From Lycocorax pyrrhopterus obiensis (lineage: Eukaryota > Chordata > Aves > Passeriformes > Paradisaeidae): 64,000 nucleotides of DNA. The notes beneath the pieces are model-generated. The model had not been told where the DNA came from. It searched no databases and worked only from the letters and a program-made list of their open reading frames with translations. Below, piece by piece: positions 35,823 to 46,274 of the stretch; the stretch's first letter is position 1; the number at the start of each line of letters is the position of its first letter. The stretch lies in NCBI GenBank assembly GCA_014706295.1, contig JACSVZ010000008.1:248001-312000 (forward strand), written 5' to 3'. Made by a program: the position numbers and the translations under genes.

Positions 35823-36190
35823 CTGTTCCCCTTTAGGGGTCCCCCCGCGCCCCCTCCTTCCACTCCCAGCCCCGCCCACCACCGGCCCCGCCCCTCTTGG
35901 CCCCGCCCCTCGGCCCCGCCCCCGTCAGCCCCGTCGAGTGGTTTCCCTGCCCTCGGGCCGGCGGGCAGCTCCGCTCACCGACCAATGGTCTCTCTGGGCC
36001 GCCCACCCGCTCGGCGCCGATTGGCTGTGAGAGCCCGGGCCGGCCGGAGGGGCGCCGCGATTGGCCAGTGGAGCCGGCTGGCCCCGCCCAGCCGCTGCCG
36101 CGTGCCCGCCCCGCCCCGCCCCGCCCGGGCGGCAGCAGCAGCACCACCGCCGCCGCCGCCGCCGCAGCGTGGGGCGGCTCCAGCGGCGCG

Positions 36191-36325
36191 ATGGCGGCCA
36201 CGGCGGGCAGAGCGCTGCCGCTCCTCCTCTGCGGCCGCCGCCCCGCCGCGCTCACTGCCGCCGGCCGCTTCCCGGCGCTGGGCCGGCGCCGCCAGCAGCA
36301 GCAGCAGCAGCAGCGACACCGGACG
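36191..36325 (+). CDS. MCU: MCU exon 1: start codon and mitochondrial transit peptide
   Basis: The exon encodes 45 residues, beginning MAATAGRALPLLLCGRRP and ending with seven Gln and RHRT, directly before the donor ACG|GTGAGT. The pattern matches the start of vertebrate MCU (human begins MAAAAGRSLLLLL and ends this exon QQQHHRT by memory), the pore-forming subunit of the inner-membrane calcium uniporter. All 45 residues are Arg-rich, Ala/Leu-rich and lack acids, as expected for a cleaved matrix-targeting signal; the pore DIME motif and the two membrane spans are in later exons outside the window. The start context is strong (G at -3 and +4), and ATGGCGGC overlaps a YY1-like core. The CAG run at 36293-36313 makes a seven-Gln tract. 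The neighbouring divergent gene, MICU1, encodes the gatekeeper of the same channel. Confidence 0.93.
36293..36313 (+). repeat. MCU: (CAG)7 trinucleotide run in MCU exon 1
   Basis: Seven uninterrupted CAG codons encode polyglutamine near the end of the MCU transit peptide. A GCC run at about 36143-36162 in the 5' UTR is a second trinucleotide repeat. Both are pure enough to be polymorphic. Confidence 0.95.
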
Positions 36326-37215
36326 GTGAGTGAGGCGGCAGCCGTGTGCCCTTCAGAAGGCGGGCGCGGTGCCGGCGGGCGGCGCGGGGGCCCCGGCTCC
36401 GCGGCGGCTTCGCGGCGTTTTCGCGGCGGCTCCCGGCCCCCGGTTCCGCCAGCTGTGCGTTTATTCTTAGCGCCGTCACCGGGTGAAACTTGAGCGCGGC
36501 GGGCGGCGGCAGCGGAGCCCTCCCGGCCGCGCTCCGGCAGCGGCAGCTCGCGGCCCGCCCGCCCCGCGCACCCCGGGAGCGGGCGGTGCTGCCGGCGCTG
36601 CCCGGCGTTCCGGGGCCGCGCTCCCGGGGCGGGGGTCGCGGCGCGGCGGGGCGCGGCCGCCAGGTGGCGCCGGGGGCCGCCGGGAGCGGGGGGGCGCGGG
36701 GGGCGCGGAGCTCCCGCCGGGAGCGGGACCGGGACCGGGAGCGGCGGCACCGACCCGAGCGGGCAGCGCAGCGCCTCTTCCCTGGGGTGTGTTGTTCCTG
36801 CCCTGTCTTCCCGCCCCCCCTCAAGGTCAGCCAAGGGAGAGGCGCTCGGGGGTCTTCCCACATCCCGGTCGGTGCGGCGGGTGGGAGAGGGAGAGGGGCA
36901 AAGCCAGCCGGGCTCTGTTCGCGCCCTCTTCCTTGGTGGCTTTGCCAGGAAAAGAGGAGACTGGCAGCACACAGCCTCCTATGCGTCTCAGGGCGGAAAA
37001 AAACTGTAAAGGCAGCAGGTTGCGTCTTGGAGCTCGAAAGATTTGCTAAAAATACCGGGAGGGTTTTTTTCCAATTTTTTCTTTTTAAACTAAGGGAACA
37101 GTGTGTAACCGTGGGATATCCTTCTGGCTTGTGCCACAGTCGGTTTTATCGCTGCCTCTAAAAGAGCTTCTGTCGGAGGTGTGCACCTGTCGCTCCCTTG
37201 TTTAGCTCCAAACAA

Positions 37216-37560
37216 GTGATCACGGAACTACGTGGAGCCACCAAAACCATGCATTAAATCAGGTGACGGAGCGGGCTCCGAGCTCCACTGGCGCAGCGGA
37301 TACATCGCCGTGGTCCCTCGGGTGCTGTCCGAAGAGTTGTTTGTGCCCGGTGTCTTCAGGGTGCCGCTCGTTCCGGGGCCGCTGTCGGTGTGTTTCGGCA
37401 GCCCCGGGGTGCCGGAGGTTCCGTCGGTATCGAGTGTCTCCGTCCCGGCGGTCCCGCATTCGCGGCGCGGCCGTTCGCACGTGTGGAGTGTGACTCGAGC
37501 TGACCGCAGGGTTCATCCCGGCTCCTGCTCAGGTGTGGAACGGCCTTTCCAGCTTCTGTA
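37216..37560 (+). other. CpG-rich patch inside MCU intron 1
   Basis: About 340 bp with dense CpG (words such as GCGCAGCGG, GTTCCGTCGG and CGCGGCGCGGCCG) stand apart from the AT-moderate sequence on both sides, about 900 bp after MCU exon 1. A 109-codon plus-strand frame (37232-37561) rich in Val and Pro crosses it but matches no family I know. It could be the shore of the MCU island, an alternative promoter or a decayed GC-rich repeat. Confidence 0.4.
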
Positions 37561-38083
37561 ATTAATGCTCGAGCTGTTTCCTTTAGCGGTGCGGCCCTGG
37601 GAATAATTTGTGTTTATCTAAATTTAAATTGACCTTTGCGATTAATTTAACAGAGACTCAGATTCGTGCTTGGTTTCGCTCCTTGGGCTAAGTGTAGCAG
37701 TAAATATGTGAGAAAATTACAAAAAAACATTAAAAATAACCGTGAATCTCCTGCGTTTGCCCGGGATACTGAGCGGACGTGACTGAGGTGTGGGCATGTT
37801 AAAATCCTACTGTCGGAGCCGTCTCCTTCAGGAGCTTGGGGAAGGAGGAGGATTTTGCTTGTGTCCTGGGGACTGATGGTTAGAAAGCTCTCCTGGCTTT
37901 AGTTGGGCTGTGCTGTTTGATTTTTTTGGCAGCCTGGCTGTTCGCTGGCTGTGCTGTTGCAGTCGTTAGTTTTGGGGTTTCTTTCACCGGGGATGTTGTG
38001 GGCAGGACGGTTTGGTTGAACCCCCGAGAACCAAGAGACTGGGTGCAAGCAGGTCGGGACCCAGGATCCTGGCAGTTCCTTTT

Positions 38084-38180
38084 GGGGAGGGGGATGCAAG
38101 AAGCTTGAATGAGAAATTCGTTCATTGATCTTGGAGTAGGGATAAGCAAGAAGGAAGTTTTTACCGGTATTTGTCGATTT
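38084..38180 (+). repeat. 97-bp direct repeat, copy 1
   Basis: The segment from GGGGAGGGGG to TTTGTCGATTT recurs at 39280-39376 with two mismatches by my alignment. Flanking sequences on both sides differ. It contains intact CpGs and does not resemble CR1. Confidence 0.92.
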
Positions 38181-38324
38181 GTCGATCCATGGCAGTTCCA
38201 GCATCCGTGACGTGCCTGGTTATCCCCTCACAGCAGAGATGAGTTATCCTTTCCCTCACGCTCCACATGAGAAACTGGGCAGACCACTGAGAGAGAGTGG
38301 AGACCAGAGAGCAGCTGAATCCTG

Positions 38325-38680
38325 GAATATATGATCTCTGAGGAGAAATTAAAGGAACTGGAGCTCTTCATAGTAAAGAGAAAATTGAAAAGAGGTGTCG
38401 CTGCAAAGAAGCAGCAGAAAACCAGACAAATCCGTGTCGGGTGGGAGAAGCAATGGGCTCATGATGTGAGAAGACGGGTTTGGTTAGGTGCTGGGAATCT
38501 CTACTGACAGTAAGAGCAGTGAAATGCTGGATTGTTTCCTGGGAAGGCTGTTCAGTCTTTGTTATCAGAGGTGGTTAGGGCAGGTTAGGCTCCCGTCAAT
38601 CAGTTATGGCTGATGGAGAATTGATCCTGCTGTATGATGGGACTGGGATGCACAAAGTTCCTGAGACTGTAGATTATATT
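38325..38680 (+). mobile_element. Old diverged CR1-like LINE relic, sense orientation
   Basis: The order of words parallels the 3' untranslated part of sense CR1: GGAACTGGAGCTCTTCA (CR1 GGGAACTGGGGTTGTTCA type), then GCAATGGGCTCATG, GACGGGTTTGGTTAGGTG, CTGGGAAGGCTGTTCAG and TGATGGGACTGGGATG. Similarity is by eye and the copy is much more decayed than the other CR1 fragments. It lies between the two 97-bp direct repeats. Confidence 0.5.
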
Positions 38681-39279
38681 AGGAAAGGCATGGGAAGAGT
38701 TTGTGTAATATGGGTGTAATTAATAGAGTGGTTACATCAGGTGTGTCTGTGCAGTGTTGTTTTCAGTTCCATCAATTCTACTTGGATACTTCTCAGGATG
38801 GCTGGTTTCTAGCAGAGGTGATAAATTAAATGGGCTTTCTTTGAAATAGGGTGGAAATGCTAAATGGTCTTATGGATGAGTTCTTTCGAAAGCAATATAA
38901 ATAATGCTGTAAGAAACTGCACCAGTAGATCAGAGTACTGTGAGAGGACAGTGCTTTAAAACAAACAAAAAACTCCTCCCGATGGGTAAAGTGCAAAGGA
39001 GGAGGTTTTGATAATGCCAGATGGGAGAGAGGGCAAGGAGGTCCCTACTCATGAACAAATGCTTGGGTTATGAAGGAACAGCTGGGAGTACAGTAACACT
39101 GGGAGACACGGGGCTTGAACGAAGCATTCACAGCTTGCTTGGGAGTTCTGAAACCTGAGGGGGCTGGGAAAGCTCAGCGGGCTCAGCATGTAGATGTTCC
39201 CACTGGAACAATCCCGTAGGGAGAAGACCACGAGTCTTTATATTCTGTCCCAAAGAGGATCACAAGGGGTGAGAGATCT

Positions 39280-39376
39280 GGGGAGGGGAATGCAAGAAAC
39301 TTGAATGAGAAATTCGTTCATTGATCTTGGAGTAGGGATAAGCAAGAAGGAAGTTTTTACCGGTATTTGTCGATTT
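39280..39376 (+). repeat. 97-bp direct repeat, copy 2
   Basis: Nearly identical to 38084-38180 (two A/G differences near the left end). The copies start 1196 bp apart. Such high identity implies a recent duplication or an assembly artefact. Confidence 0.92.
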
Positions 39377-42300
39377 CCCCTCTGAGCGTGATGGTGGTGT
39401 ACATTTCAGGATGGCTGGGCAGGGTGAGGAGGCCTAACCATGGAGGAACTGGGGCTGGGGCATCCATAGCATTGGAAGAATATGACAGAGATGAATAAAT
39501 GGACTTGGAGCAGTCTTTATCAGAGGCTGTGTCTCTTTCCCCTCTCCCAGCTCAGCTGCACATACGTGAGAGTGGAGGAAGCCTTGCAGAAGAGAAGAGG
39601 GGAGTGTTCCCAAATATGTTTGCAGTGGAGAAAGTGCTGGAGTGGGCTGGGGGGTTGTAATGTGAGGGGGAATGTGTGGGTGGCCACACATCCTGTTAGC
39701 TTGCCCTCTGAGGAGCGTGGAGAGAGAATTAAAGTGGGGATATTCCTCAGAGGGAACTTCCTAATGGAACAAGGGAAGGCCTTTCCTTGTCTCCTGCTTG
39801 TCAGGGTTGAGGGTCAGCTTCCCAAGGGCTGAGGTGTAGTGAGGCTGGGAAGCAGTACTGGAAAAGCTTCACAGGGGAGCAAGCTATAAATGGTTTTCAA
39901 CTATGTGGTGGTAGATAAAATACTTAAATAAAGTGCTCTGCTTTTGTGTGTCGAATGCCTAATCCTGGTGGCTTTCTTCCTGCAGAGATTAGAGGCTCCT
40001 GTTACTGCGTTTCCTGGTGCCTGTAGCCAGGGGTTGAGTTATGTTGGATTGGAATGTAATCGGCTGGTGCAAAAATACCTATAGAAAATCAAGGGCTCGG
40101 CTGTGTGTGGCATTCCTGTGGTAGCTCATCCTGGCAGTTCTGGGCGAATCAGGAATATTGACTCCTAGTGACGACTTCTAAGCCTAAGAAGGAAAAACTG
40201 AACCTACCTGAGCCGCAGCCGGATTTTGAGTAGGTATTGGACAACCTGCAGGTTTTTCTTTCTGCTCCGGCTGAGGACCAGGCTTACGTGTGTTGATCCA
40301 TCCTCCAAGCCAGGCAGGATTTTGGTGCAGGTAGCCCAGGTTTAAGGATGTAGTGGAGAGCGTATCCTGCAAAGATCTTGCTCTGTGCCAAGGAAAGATG
40401 GGATACGCCTCAAGAGAGCAGGATGCAGGGGACATGCTGCTGCGGCTGCCCTTTCCTCAGCACAGATACAATGTGTATTTGGTGGTTTTTTCCCTATGCA
40501 GCATTGACTTCCAGAGAACCTGTAGTTCAACAGGGTGGTCGTAATTTCCTGCGGGACCACCTCAAGCCCTCACTGTCACCCAAGTTACAGTTCATTGCCC
40601 TGTTGTTGCCCGGCTCTTGAAACAATTGTCAGGTGAAGCTCGGCACGCACAGAACCCAGGCAGCGGCAGCAGCGAGTGGCTGCAGGGCTGGTGAGACTGG
40701 GAAGACTGTGGGGTGTGTTTTTGCTGAGGATGGGAGCTGGCAGGCTGGTTTAATTAACTGTACTGCTGTTGTCCTGACCTGGCATACTGCTGATTGTGAT
40801 TTTCCAAGGAATGATTAAAAATTTGGGCTGGTTTTTTTATTTTTTTTTTTCTTTCATGAACAAAAGCTTTCAAGGAGATGACCAGCAAATATTTTTGGAT
40901 GTATGAAAGTGGCTAAAATCAGAGAACACGCTTTCAGGGCTCTCTCTGTGTGGCAGAGGAGCACAATACAACGAGGACTAGATGTTGGTTTGGGGGTTTT
41001 TTGACAGTTATTTGATGATATTACTGGTTTTTATTTATTATTTATCCCGTGGGAATACTAGAGACTTCATACCTAGGGTCTGTGATGGGAAAGGAAGTTA
41101 CAGTCATGATCAAGTTGATCCAGTCACTGATACAAAAATTTCAGGGCAGCTCTTTTTCCACAAGGGGGAATGTTTCTCAGCTGTGCTCACACAGGAGGGG
41201 TATAGCTCTCCTGACCAGAGTCAAGTCTTGGAAAGAGGAGAAGAAGAAAAAAAGTTGTTCTTTTTCTAAAGCTGTTTTAAGACTCATCTTGAAGAGGAAA
41301 CTTTCTGTGAGGTTAGGTCCCACCCAGTCTAAAGGGTGAAACGTAAATGACTTCATTTCTGATTTGTGCTGTGAGTCACCGGTTTGCCATTCTATAAAAT
41401 AGCATTGAGCTGACTCAAATATGCAACTGAAATTATTCTGTTTGTAGGTCCGTGGAACTGTAGAAATTGTTTTAGATTTGGGAGGCTTGGTTTTTTTAAA
41501 AAATAATTATTCATTTATTGCAGTGTCAGTTGGTGCTCAGCCACTCTTCCTGAAATCCCAGCTGCTCCTTTCTGCTTCTGTGGCTGCTGGTAGGATGAGG
41601 AACTGTACTTGAAAAATTTGGAATTTGTTGAAACTAGATGAAACTGAGTTCTCTGTGCTCACCATGGGGGAATACTTCTTATTTCTGAAGTGCTCTTGGG
41701 GTGAGAGACCGCCTGTGATATTGCTGATGGGGATTTCATTATATTTTCACTTTTCCAGGGCAAACTACAGCAATCAGGCTTTAAGGGCTATTTTGTCCTT
41801 GAGTATTTAATGATGAAAATGAAACTACTTGTGCTTCTGCTATTAAAGATTTGGCCAAGGGTTTTCTCTCTGTTATTAGGGTCTCAATTGGTTTTAAAAA
41901 TGAGATGTCATCTTAATGAAGATGAAAATATGCGGCACTTGAGTGTGGTGTGGAATTAGTTTCCAGCAGGACAATCCTGTGGGGTACGGCTTTTGTCTCG
42001 TGTAAAACACACAGAGCATGTCCACTATCTTTTTCTGCATTCTTGGCAGCTCTTAAGGAATTAGGAAATGTAGAGCTCGTTTCAGCACTTGGCTTTTGTT
42101 GGCTTCCCCAGGAGGAAAGGACTGCAATGTGGAAACTCTCAATCTCTGACGCTGCCTGTTGGAATAATTAAAACTCAAATTTCACTCAGATATGTAACTT
42201 GGGAAGGATCTACCAGTGACCAACCACCATAAAAACCAGCTCTGGGTGATTGTCAGTCTTGTGCTCTGTCAGTCTTGTCTTAAACCCTTGTTTTCCTCTG

Positions 42301-45300
42301 CCAGAACTGGTTCCTGATGATGCTGAGCTCTTTTGGATTCGCAGCTGAAACCTGTAGAAGGAATAGCAAAAGGATGTTGGCTGGCCAGGGTGCAGGTCGT
42401 GAGACATAATCAGGGTAGGAAGGAAATTAGTTGTGACAGATTATTGCAAGAGGAAATAGTTATTCATTCCACTTCAACCATTCTTTAAAAATACATCCTC
42501 ATAATTTAGCATTGTAATTTTTCTTAGCTGTTTGGACTTAAGCGATGATGAGTTTTCTGCCCGGCAAAGCAACTCCAAAAATGACAGTTTTAAGTACTAC
42601 TCTGACAAATGAAGATATTAAGAGAAAATGGGCTGCCTAAGACAGCACAGAAGTGATGTGGGATTTTTTTTCAACTTGCGTGTTAAAAAGAAGTGTCTGG
42701 GGTCTGGATGATGGTTTTTCTATACAAATTTTCCTGCGTGATTACTGTTCTGTCATTATTCATGCTTGCCACTGGGAATAGTTTGACATTCCACGTCCCG
42801 CTCGTGTTTTCTGCTTCTAGACAAGGCTCACGCACCGTGAATATGCAGTACAGCAGCAACCTTTTAATAGTCATTTAAATTAATTGGAAACCTGTCCCAG
42901 ACATCACAAAGATTCCTGGGGCGGGGACAGGCGGGAGGGAAAGCTGGCAGCAAAAGTTATTTTCTCCCCGAAATAACAGTGAACTGAAAAACGGCAGAGA
43001 TTTCCCAGGGGGAGAAAAATGTGATTCCTTTTTTGGAATGAAAATGCCCTGATTTATCATGTGACTTGGGAAATCCTCTTGGCTTCCTGCAGAGGGGGAA
43101 AGGGTGAGTTGGAGGTTTGGTCGGGTGGTGGAGCCTGGCATGTTTGTGATGCATGAGGGCGTCTGCAGCACAAAGGGCTCCCGTGGGAGCCTCCTGCTTG
43201 CTGCAAGGCTATTCCTGTTATCCAGGGGCTTGTTCTTGAGGCAGTGACAACAGAAATTTCATTGTCTAAATATTGAGTAGATTGGATAATTGCACTCGTA
43301 CAGCGCTGTGTGGTTTCTTCCGAGTTCGGGGGTGTTGTATCTAAGTGGAGAGTGGGATCCTTCCCTTGGATTTGGGTGTAAGGGATTCAAGGGAACCAAA
43401 TCCAGCGTGTCTGTTAAGAAAGCTGTTTTTATGAGCAGTGTATATTGCCAGTAATGAAACCAGCTCCAGACAGTCCCTTCTGAATTAAGGGAATATAATG
43501 AAAATTTTCCCTTCTCAAAATGAGAAGCTCAAGATGAGCTGTCCTTGTGCTTCATGAGCTGCCTAGAAAACTTCTCAGTTTGGCTTTAGTTCAGGCTGTG
43601 GTCAGCACCCTGCATCACGCAGGAGGGCTGTTGTTGTTTCTGAACCTGGAAACCGTGGTGTTGGAGGGGAGAGGAACCACTGCAGGTGCTGAGACATCCG
43701 TTCCTCGGCGCTTGGCCGCGTGGTGCGAGTCTGATTGCTAAGCAACGAGAAGCTGATGGTCCAAAACAGAGCTTTGGTCTGAAGCCACAAAGCCACGGAT
43801 TTCTCTGACCACAAAGTTGAAGAGAGTGCTAAGATGAATTTTATTTTAAGGATAATTTTGTCCAGAGACAAAGACCGTGACTCAGATTCACACACGTTCT
43901 CATGGAAAATAAATCACGGTTTTGAATCAGCCACTCACTCGTGTGTGTGTGTGGGAGTGACCATTTCCATATTTCCTTTTGGCATTTTGTGCTCAAGAGA
44001 GTAATTTTAAACAAATAGTTTCGCAAAGTACCTCATTATTGAGCTAGATTGAGCAGGGCAGGATATGACACCACACAGATACGGTTTTGTGAGTTGGCAA
44101 GGAAGTCAGGATTTTGAGAAGATCATTGATAGTGTGCAGGCACTTGTGAAATGAATTGTTTTGTAAATAACATTTTAAACAGATGTTGTTTTTTTTCATC
44201 TTTCCCCAAAGGTGGGTTGTTTCTGGTGACTGTCCCTGCACACCATTCAGTTTTTCTCCACACAGCAGCTCCTTTGCCTGTACTGAATTGTGTTTTTTCC
44301 CATTTGCAGTCAGTGGTACACACGTTGCATGCTCTGCAGGATGCCCTCCCCTCTCCCACTCCAAGCACACTGGTAACACACAGCTCCAGTTTGTGTGGAG
44401 CACACGGGGCTCTGGATCTGGGGCAGGGAGTTTGGAGGAGCTGCTGCTTTCGTGACCTACTTCTTCATGGAAGTAAAAAACTGCTCTTGGTGGCTCAGAT
44501 GAGAGATTCGGGCTTTTTTTGAACAATGATCAGACTCCAGTTTGATCCAGTCGTACTCCTCGAGGTTGTTCCCTGAATTATTCCAGTTTCAGTGGAAAGA
44601 AAGAGACAGGAACACCTAAGCCTGGAGCAGTGTGGCTTTTGGGATTTAAAGCAAGCACTCTGTGCCCCAGAGGAGCTGTTTGTTGTGGTGGTCAGTCAGA
44701 TGCAATTAATTTCTTCATTTGCCCTTTTGTAGAGGGGTAGGTGTGTAACTGACTCATCCTCAACACTGTAACTCCCGTTTTTGCTTCTGTTTAGGACATT
44801 TGGCAACACTCATACAGCCGGATTGCTGTGGTTAGCCTGACATTTTATATAATAGAGTGCACCAGAGAGAGCTGTTTGCTCTTGGAATTACGATGTCCAA
44901 GTACCACGGTAGTTTTCAGGGCAGCATTTATGTAACTGGTGTGGATTTCCAGGTTAGATGGAATCCACGCTGCCGTGTGACAGGCGGATCACAGGAATAT
45001 CTCCACGTTCCCTGTGTATCCGCAGTAGCCGGCGCACGGGTTTGATGGCACTGCAAGAGCTCTGCTTGCCTCCTGCAGGAGCTGACGATGCTCCAGGCAG
45101 GATTCTGACTCATAAACACTTCCAAGCTTCCTTACAGCCTTGGGAGCGTGGAAATACGTGGCCTGCAGGCACATGCAGAAAGCTGAATTCCTGCTGTAGC
45201 CCTGCAATCTCACAGAGGACGTGGAGACCCCTCTGGGTGGGTGTCAAGTCCATGTTTTCTCAATTTCCTTGGCTAAAAAGTTAAGTCAGCCCTTACCTCC

Positions 45301-45839
45301 TTTCCACTGAACAGCCCCCAAAACCCCCCTGTTAATTTCTTTTTATGTGCTCCAGTTCTCTTGCTCTGCCTCCTCCAAGCTTTTCCAAAGAAAACTAATA
45401 AAAAAATAATAGTAAAGCTTTCGGCCTTCTATTGTCATGCTTTATAATTTTTATAATACCAACTAGCATCCCATGAGTTGGTTTTAGGCTAATTTAGTTC
45501 TCAAGTGTATTTCCCTTTTTTGCCATTTGTGAGCACAGGGTAGTTTAAAATACGTATTATTTTGGCCATGATTTGCCTTGGAAAAAGCATTCTCTGGAAC
45601 ACTTTAATACGGTTATTAAATAACTGTAAATAGGCAAGCTGCTAGAGAGCAGCTTGGCTGACCACATATGCATGAAACTTATTTAATCCTAAGTGATTAA
45701 ACTTGAACTTTATGGGTTGTGTTTACAGCCGCAGTTCTCCAGCTCTGATTACATCTCTGTGCTGCTTGAACCTCAATACTAACTTTCAGTCCTGGTGATC
45801 ACTGAGTTGTGTGAGGCTTTTCCCATGGCCAGATCTACC

Positions 45840-46274
45840 TCAGTCAGGTTTCTGAAGAAACAGAACAGTCAAAATAGAAGAAAATATATATTTTTTTGTT
45901 GCTGCTGTTACTGTATCTTCCTCCTGCTGCTCTGGTGTTTTGCTGAGTCCCTCAACTTCTGCTCTAGCCTGTTTGAGATGCATGAAGAGCTCGTACATAA
46001 ACATGAGAGAAATCTGTGCAACTTCTTGGTAGAGAAATTTTGATTTATTGCGTATTATCTGAGTGCAAAACCCTTCCAGCTCTTGCTGTGAAAAATATCT
46101 GCCCATTTCCTTGTAGATCTGAAGAGCATCACCCAAGTTGGAAGGACACTGTAAGTATACTAACTTCGTGTTTTTGAAATCAGTTAATGAAGTTCGAGTT
46201 GTGTGATGTTCAGAGTCAACTCGGTAACTTGCTGCTCCGTGTGAATAAATCCCACTGACTCGCTGGGAAGGTGG
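45840..46274 (-). other. Unassigned antisense open frame, coding-like composition
   Basis: A 144-codon frame is open on the minus strand between an in-frame TAA at 46275-46277 and a stop at 45840-45842. Its first Met would be at 46136, giving 98 residues. The middle (about MGDALQIYKEMGRYFSQQEL through YELFMHLKQARAEVEGLSK) has a balanced, amphipathic, helix-like composition with few Pro or Gly, unlike most chance frames here. A possible acceptor TATACTTACAG at about 46150 and a weak donor before an A-rich tail could define an exon. I recognise no family. About five or six frames of this length are expected by chance in this window at uniform base composition, so the length itself proves nothing. 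It could be a nested gene exon, a pseudogene fragment or chance. Confidence 0.2.

Larger units (their letters stand above)
30997..35860. other. MICU1-MCU intergenic interval
   Basis: The divergent promoters are separated by this stretch. It holds a degenerate minisatellite (31068-31880), a CR1 (31886-32098), a 23-bp tandem duplication (about 32950-32995), an AT microsatellite (35332-35375) and a C-rich 31/62-bp minisatellite (35533-35822). Between 32100 and 35300 I see no gene, exon or RNA. Open frames there are short and unrecognised. Confidence 0.75.
35830..36880 (+). promoter_or_regulatory. MCU: MCU CpG-island promoter
   Basis: A strongly CpG-rich stretch covers the region upstream of MCU, exon 1 and the first 500 bp of intron 1. 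CCCCGCCC GC boxes are clustered at about 35870-35930 and again at about 36100-36125. CCAAT-type boxes lie at 35982-35986 (CCAAT) and, as ATTGG, at 36020-36024 and 36060-36064, spaced about 40 bp apart. There is no TATA box near the start. The transcription start is probably between 36070 and 36120. No ATG occurs between 36065 and the MCU start codon, so there is no upstream open reading frame in that segment. Confidence 0.8.

Noticed and set aside
35156..35863. 235-codon minus-strand open frame with Gly/Glu-rich repeats
   Set aside because: It translates the 62-bp C-rich minisatellite. The period is not a multiple of three and several other frames are open too, which indicates composition and not selection.
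35833..36972. 379-codon minus-strand open frame antisense to MCU exon 1
   Set aside because: An Arg/Pro/Ala-rich frame created by the CpG island; MCU exon 1 on the other strand explains the locus.
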